From contig BSBM01000076.1 of assembly GCA_027924585.1 (NCBI GenBank), forward strand, positions 5,842,501-5,906,500: DNA of 64,000 nt, given 5' to 3'. Within the stretch, counting starts at the first letter, position 1. Each line of letters begins with the position of its first letter. Made by a program: the position numbers and the translations under genes. This DNA comes from Larix kaempferi. Taxonomy: Eukaryota; Streptophyta; Pinopsida; Pinales; Pinaceae. Positions 61,987 to 64,000 of this stretch are shown here, one piece after another. The notes beneath the pieces were generated by a model. It saw only the letters and a list, made by a program, of their open reading frames with translations. It had not been told where the DNA came from and did no database searches.

Positions 61987-62463
61987 TCACTCAAATAACA
62001 AAATTTGATGTCTAAGTGTAAACAGGGGGTAAAAATTAACCAAGTTTGTTGGTTCAAAGGCCAAACATCCATGTAATATCTCTTGTGATATATCTTGAGC
62101 AATCAAAGTTGACTTATACTGAGACAAATTAGTTATTCCTTGCAGAGTGAAATTAGGACATTTAATGTGAAGTTGGCTAGCCGCATCAAACATACCTAGC
62201 ATAGCAAGAAAAGTTGGATGCTCTTGCATATCCCTATGGCCTTGGATTGGTACCACGGTTGTGGAGTGTTTCACCTCTGCACACATCAACAAAATAAACA
62301 TTAAAGAAGGTTGATGCCGTAAAAAAGGGTAATTGACAAACAGTTGATAACATATAATTTTCCAAACCTTGTAGATCAGCAATTGGAGAATTGTCCATTA
62401 AGTGGGCATGTTGGAACTCCCCATGGCTTTGGCTAGACACCACGGTTGTGGATTGTTATACCT
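61987..62463 (-). CDS. Possible exons, two of them mutually homologous
   Basis: A minus-strand frame of 131 codons ends at 61987. Its upstream part (from 62277) begins after a good acceptor-like tgatgtgtgcag with AGGTGAAACACTCCACAACC. A second block from 62463 begins after tgtttgtag with AGGTATAACAATCCACAACC and ends at CTACAAG|GTTTGG. Both share AGGT.AAACA.TCCACAACCGTGGT and ccaa.gccat.ggg, so one is a diverged copy of the other. The protein side reads KHSTTVVPIQGH in the first. The second has a stop in the same frame. I do not recognise the family. It may be a gene remnant. Confidence 0.3.
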
Positions 62464-63017
62464 CTACAAACATTAACACACCACGTAGATATGAAACATA
62501 AAATAATTCAAATAAATTGCTCGTACTTGGGGGATCCCTACTTGTGAAATTATTTCCATGATAATTTGACTTCTTACTCGTACTTTGGGTTTTTTCATGT
62601 TAATTCTGCTAAGCACACTCCCTTGGATGTGGTTTGATTTGATGATAGATAGAAAGAGTCCCTCTGTATACAATTATAAATGCGTGAGTATTTGTCATAA
62701 GGGATTAGAGCCCAATACAAACCAACTAATCAAGTGGGGAAGGGATAATGTTTCAAGAAGTATTGAGGTTGATATCGAGAGTGTAATAATACTTACAGAT
62801 ATTTCCCATGGTTTTATAATCTTGCATGGAGAATAGCCAAATTGAAGAATCTTGATACAACTTCCAATCCCGACAAAGACCCATCTCATCAGTGAGCATG
62901 GGTGGGTTCATTTGATGCCTCCTATATCCCTTTAGTTGTTCCTTTTTTGCTTCATTGCATTCTCTCTCATGTTCCATTGTGATAATGGTGATAAGTGATG
63001 TAGATCCTATTCTAAAA

Positions 63018-63236
63018 CTTTTTTTCCAAGGAAAACATCATGGGGAAACCCTGGGCACTTCTCTGTATTTTGTGGATGGTACCTAGTGTAAACCTATTGG
63101 GAACTGATTATGACATCTAACCTGGTAGGGGGATCAAGTGATACATGCAATAGAGGCATCCAACCCAGGGGATTGACCTTGAGACCTCATGCATGAAGCT
63201 CAAAGCACTCAACCACTTGAGCTAGCCCACCAGGCT
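63018..63236 (-). mobile_element. tRNA-derived SINE, copy 1
   Basis: Minus strand: a tRNA-like head with an A box in GGGCTAGCTCAAGTGGTTG and a B-box-like AGGTCAATCCCC, then a unique body, ending in gttttccttggaaaaaaag. Short direct repeats flank it (ctattcta at 63007-63014 and 63239-63246). The body and the 3' terminus match the neighbouring copy. Confidence 0.75.
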
Positions 63237-63325
63237 AGCTATTCTACAAAGTTATCAGATTGATCTCATCAATATTTTTCTCCAATTTCACCTCGTTTTT
63301 GGAACATATTGGCCAATATCACTAC

Positions 63326-63514
63326 TTTTTCCAAGGAAAACCTAGCGGAAAACACTCCAAGTACTTCACTGTGATCCACATATGGTAATGGAGTAAACTA
63401 TTCGCACTGATTATGGTGCATAAACCTGAGGGATTGAGGGTTGAACCCGACCTCCCACCTCTGAAAGGACCCACTTTTGGCTTCAAGACCACTTGAGCTA
63501 ACCCTCGGGACTAT
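63326..63514 (-). mobile_element. tRNA-derived SINE, copy 2
   Basis: Minus strand: A box in GGGTTAGCTCAAGTGGTC, B box GGGTTCAACCCTC, and a body ending in gttttccttggaaaaagtag. It is flanked by a ~14-bp target duplication with two differences (gccaatatcactac at 63312-63325 and gccaataccaccac at 63515-63528). It has the same family and orientation as copy 1, 90 bp away. The heads differ between the two at several positions. Confidence 0.8.
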
Positions 63515-63822
63515 GCCAATACCACCACTCATTTCCTAGCAGTGCAGTTTTCATACTTGTTACTTGTTATTCCTTTTCAATGTGAGTTGGCCATCCCTAC
63601 TCGTATTTTGGAGTTTTTCCCCCTCAAAGCCATAAAATTGTTTCTCCTTGGCTGCAATTATTAAAATTAATAGATAGGATTTGTCCTACTTGTTATTTAT
63701 CGATGCATTACATTTAATATGATGATAAAGGATGTGGCATGACCCTTAGATAGAGACCAAAAGTGTGAAATGTTAATTTCTTCTTCACCTATATGATTCT
63801 AGATTTGCTTTGCAATGTGTAG

Positions 63823-64000
63823 ATGAACATGCATATGCCTTTGGAGATGGATCTTTTAAGTTGGTTGATTGTGAAAAGTTGTGCATTGATATTCCAAGTA
63901 CTTGTAAACATGGAGAATTCAGTTTATTGATAGAGGGTACTTTGTTGGTCTGCATTTCTCAGATTCTTGATGCAGAAGCTCCATTGGATGCTCAGTATTT
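63823..64000 (+). CDS. Exon-like open block at the right edge, unassigned
   Basis: After a pyrimidine-rich acceptor-like stretch (tttgctttgcaatgtgtag) the plus strand stays open for 59 codons to the end of the window, with plausible coding composition: DEHAYAFGDGSFKLVDCEKL, then CIDIPS and LIEGTLLVCISQILDAEAPL. The alternating hydrophobic pattern with G..L.V is compatible with a beta-rich OB-fold-like domain, but I cannot name the family. It is the best candidate here for part of a real gene. The continuation lies outside the window. Confidence 0.35.

Noticed and set aside
1-64000. CRISPR arrays, bacterial operons and ribosome-binding sites
   Set aside because: The sequence is eukaryotic plant-type. 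Tandem repeats here have no spacer structure and no cas-like genes.

Overview
This window looks like plant nuclear DNA from a large, repeat-rich genome. The evidence is AT-rich composition, plant-type LINE fragments (EN, RT, zf-RVT, RNase H), Ty3/gypsy chromovirus pol with C-terminal chromodomains, tRNA-derived SINEs, a CACTA element, Mutator-like termini, and gene scraps resembling plant RING-H2 and CHL1/DDX11 proteins. I could not settle the lineage from sequence alone. I see no complete intact protein-coding gene. Nearly everything recognisable is a mobile element, a decayed fragment or a tandem array.

Layout, left: 1-9.5 kb is mostly unassigned, with a ~122-bp tandem array (1990-2850), small duplications, a perfect hairpin and a tRNA-Gly-like remnant. 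A LINE endonuclease fragment lies at 9.59-9.99 kb (minus). The main structure is at 13969-25910: an element with ~2.4-2.6 kb terminal inverted arms and a perfect 9-bp target duplication, as expected for the Mutator superfamily. Its left arm is split by a 4.7-kb insertion (15029-19733) that itself contains an LTR-like sequence. Its loop carries the 3' end of a gypsy element. The uninterrupted right arm serves as the empty site for the left-arm insertion.

Middle: 27.6-28.3 kb holds nested palindromes. 28.48-31.65 kb is a 3.2-kb array of a degenerate decamer (GGTTGACYWT), so it carries a very large number of TTGAC W-box cores. It contains an orientation switch near its left end and a ~1.18-kb higher-order duplication. 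31.6-34.3 kb is AT-rich with further palindromes and tandem duplications. 36.4-38.3 kb is a decayed LINE 3' half. A second LINE (39.7-40.57 kb) is cut by a 7.6-kb CACTA element (40572-48172, TAT target duplication) and resumes at 48173. The CACTA element carries a near-palindromic MITE-like left end, a tRNA-like sequence, several tandem duplications, a gypsy RNase H fragment and a RING-H2 fragment beside a 60-bp minisatellite.

Right: 48.57-50.0 kb is a Pack-MULE-like segment with a frameshifted CHL1/DDX11 helicase fragment abutting a MULE-terminus motif. It is followed by a minus-strand LINE fragment (50.3-51.4 kb), unassigned DNA, a 5'-truncated gypsy pol with its 3' LTR (54.95-58.65 kb), and an LTR-like sequence on the minus strand ending at 61863 that is related to the one at 15387. 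Two exon-like blocks (62.2-62.46 kb), two tRNA-derived SINEs (63.0-63.5 kb) and an open exon-like block running off the right edge complete the window.
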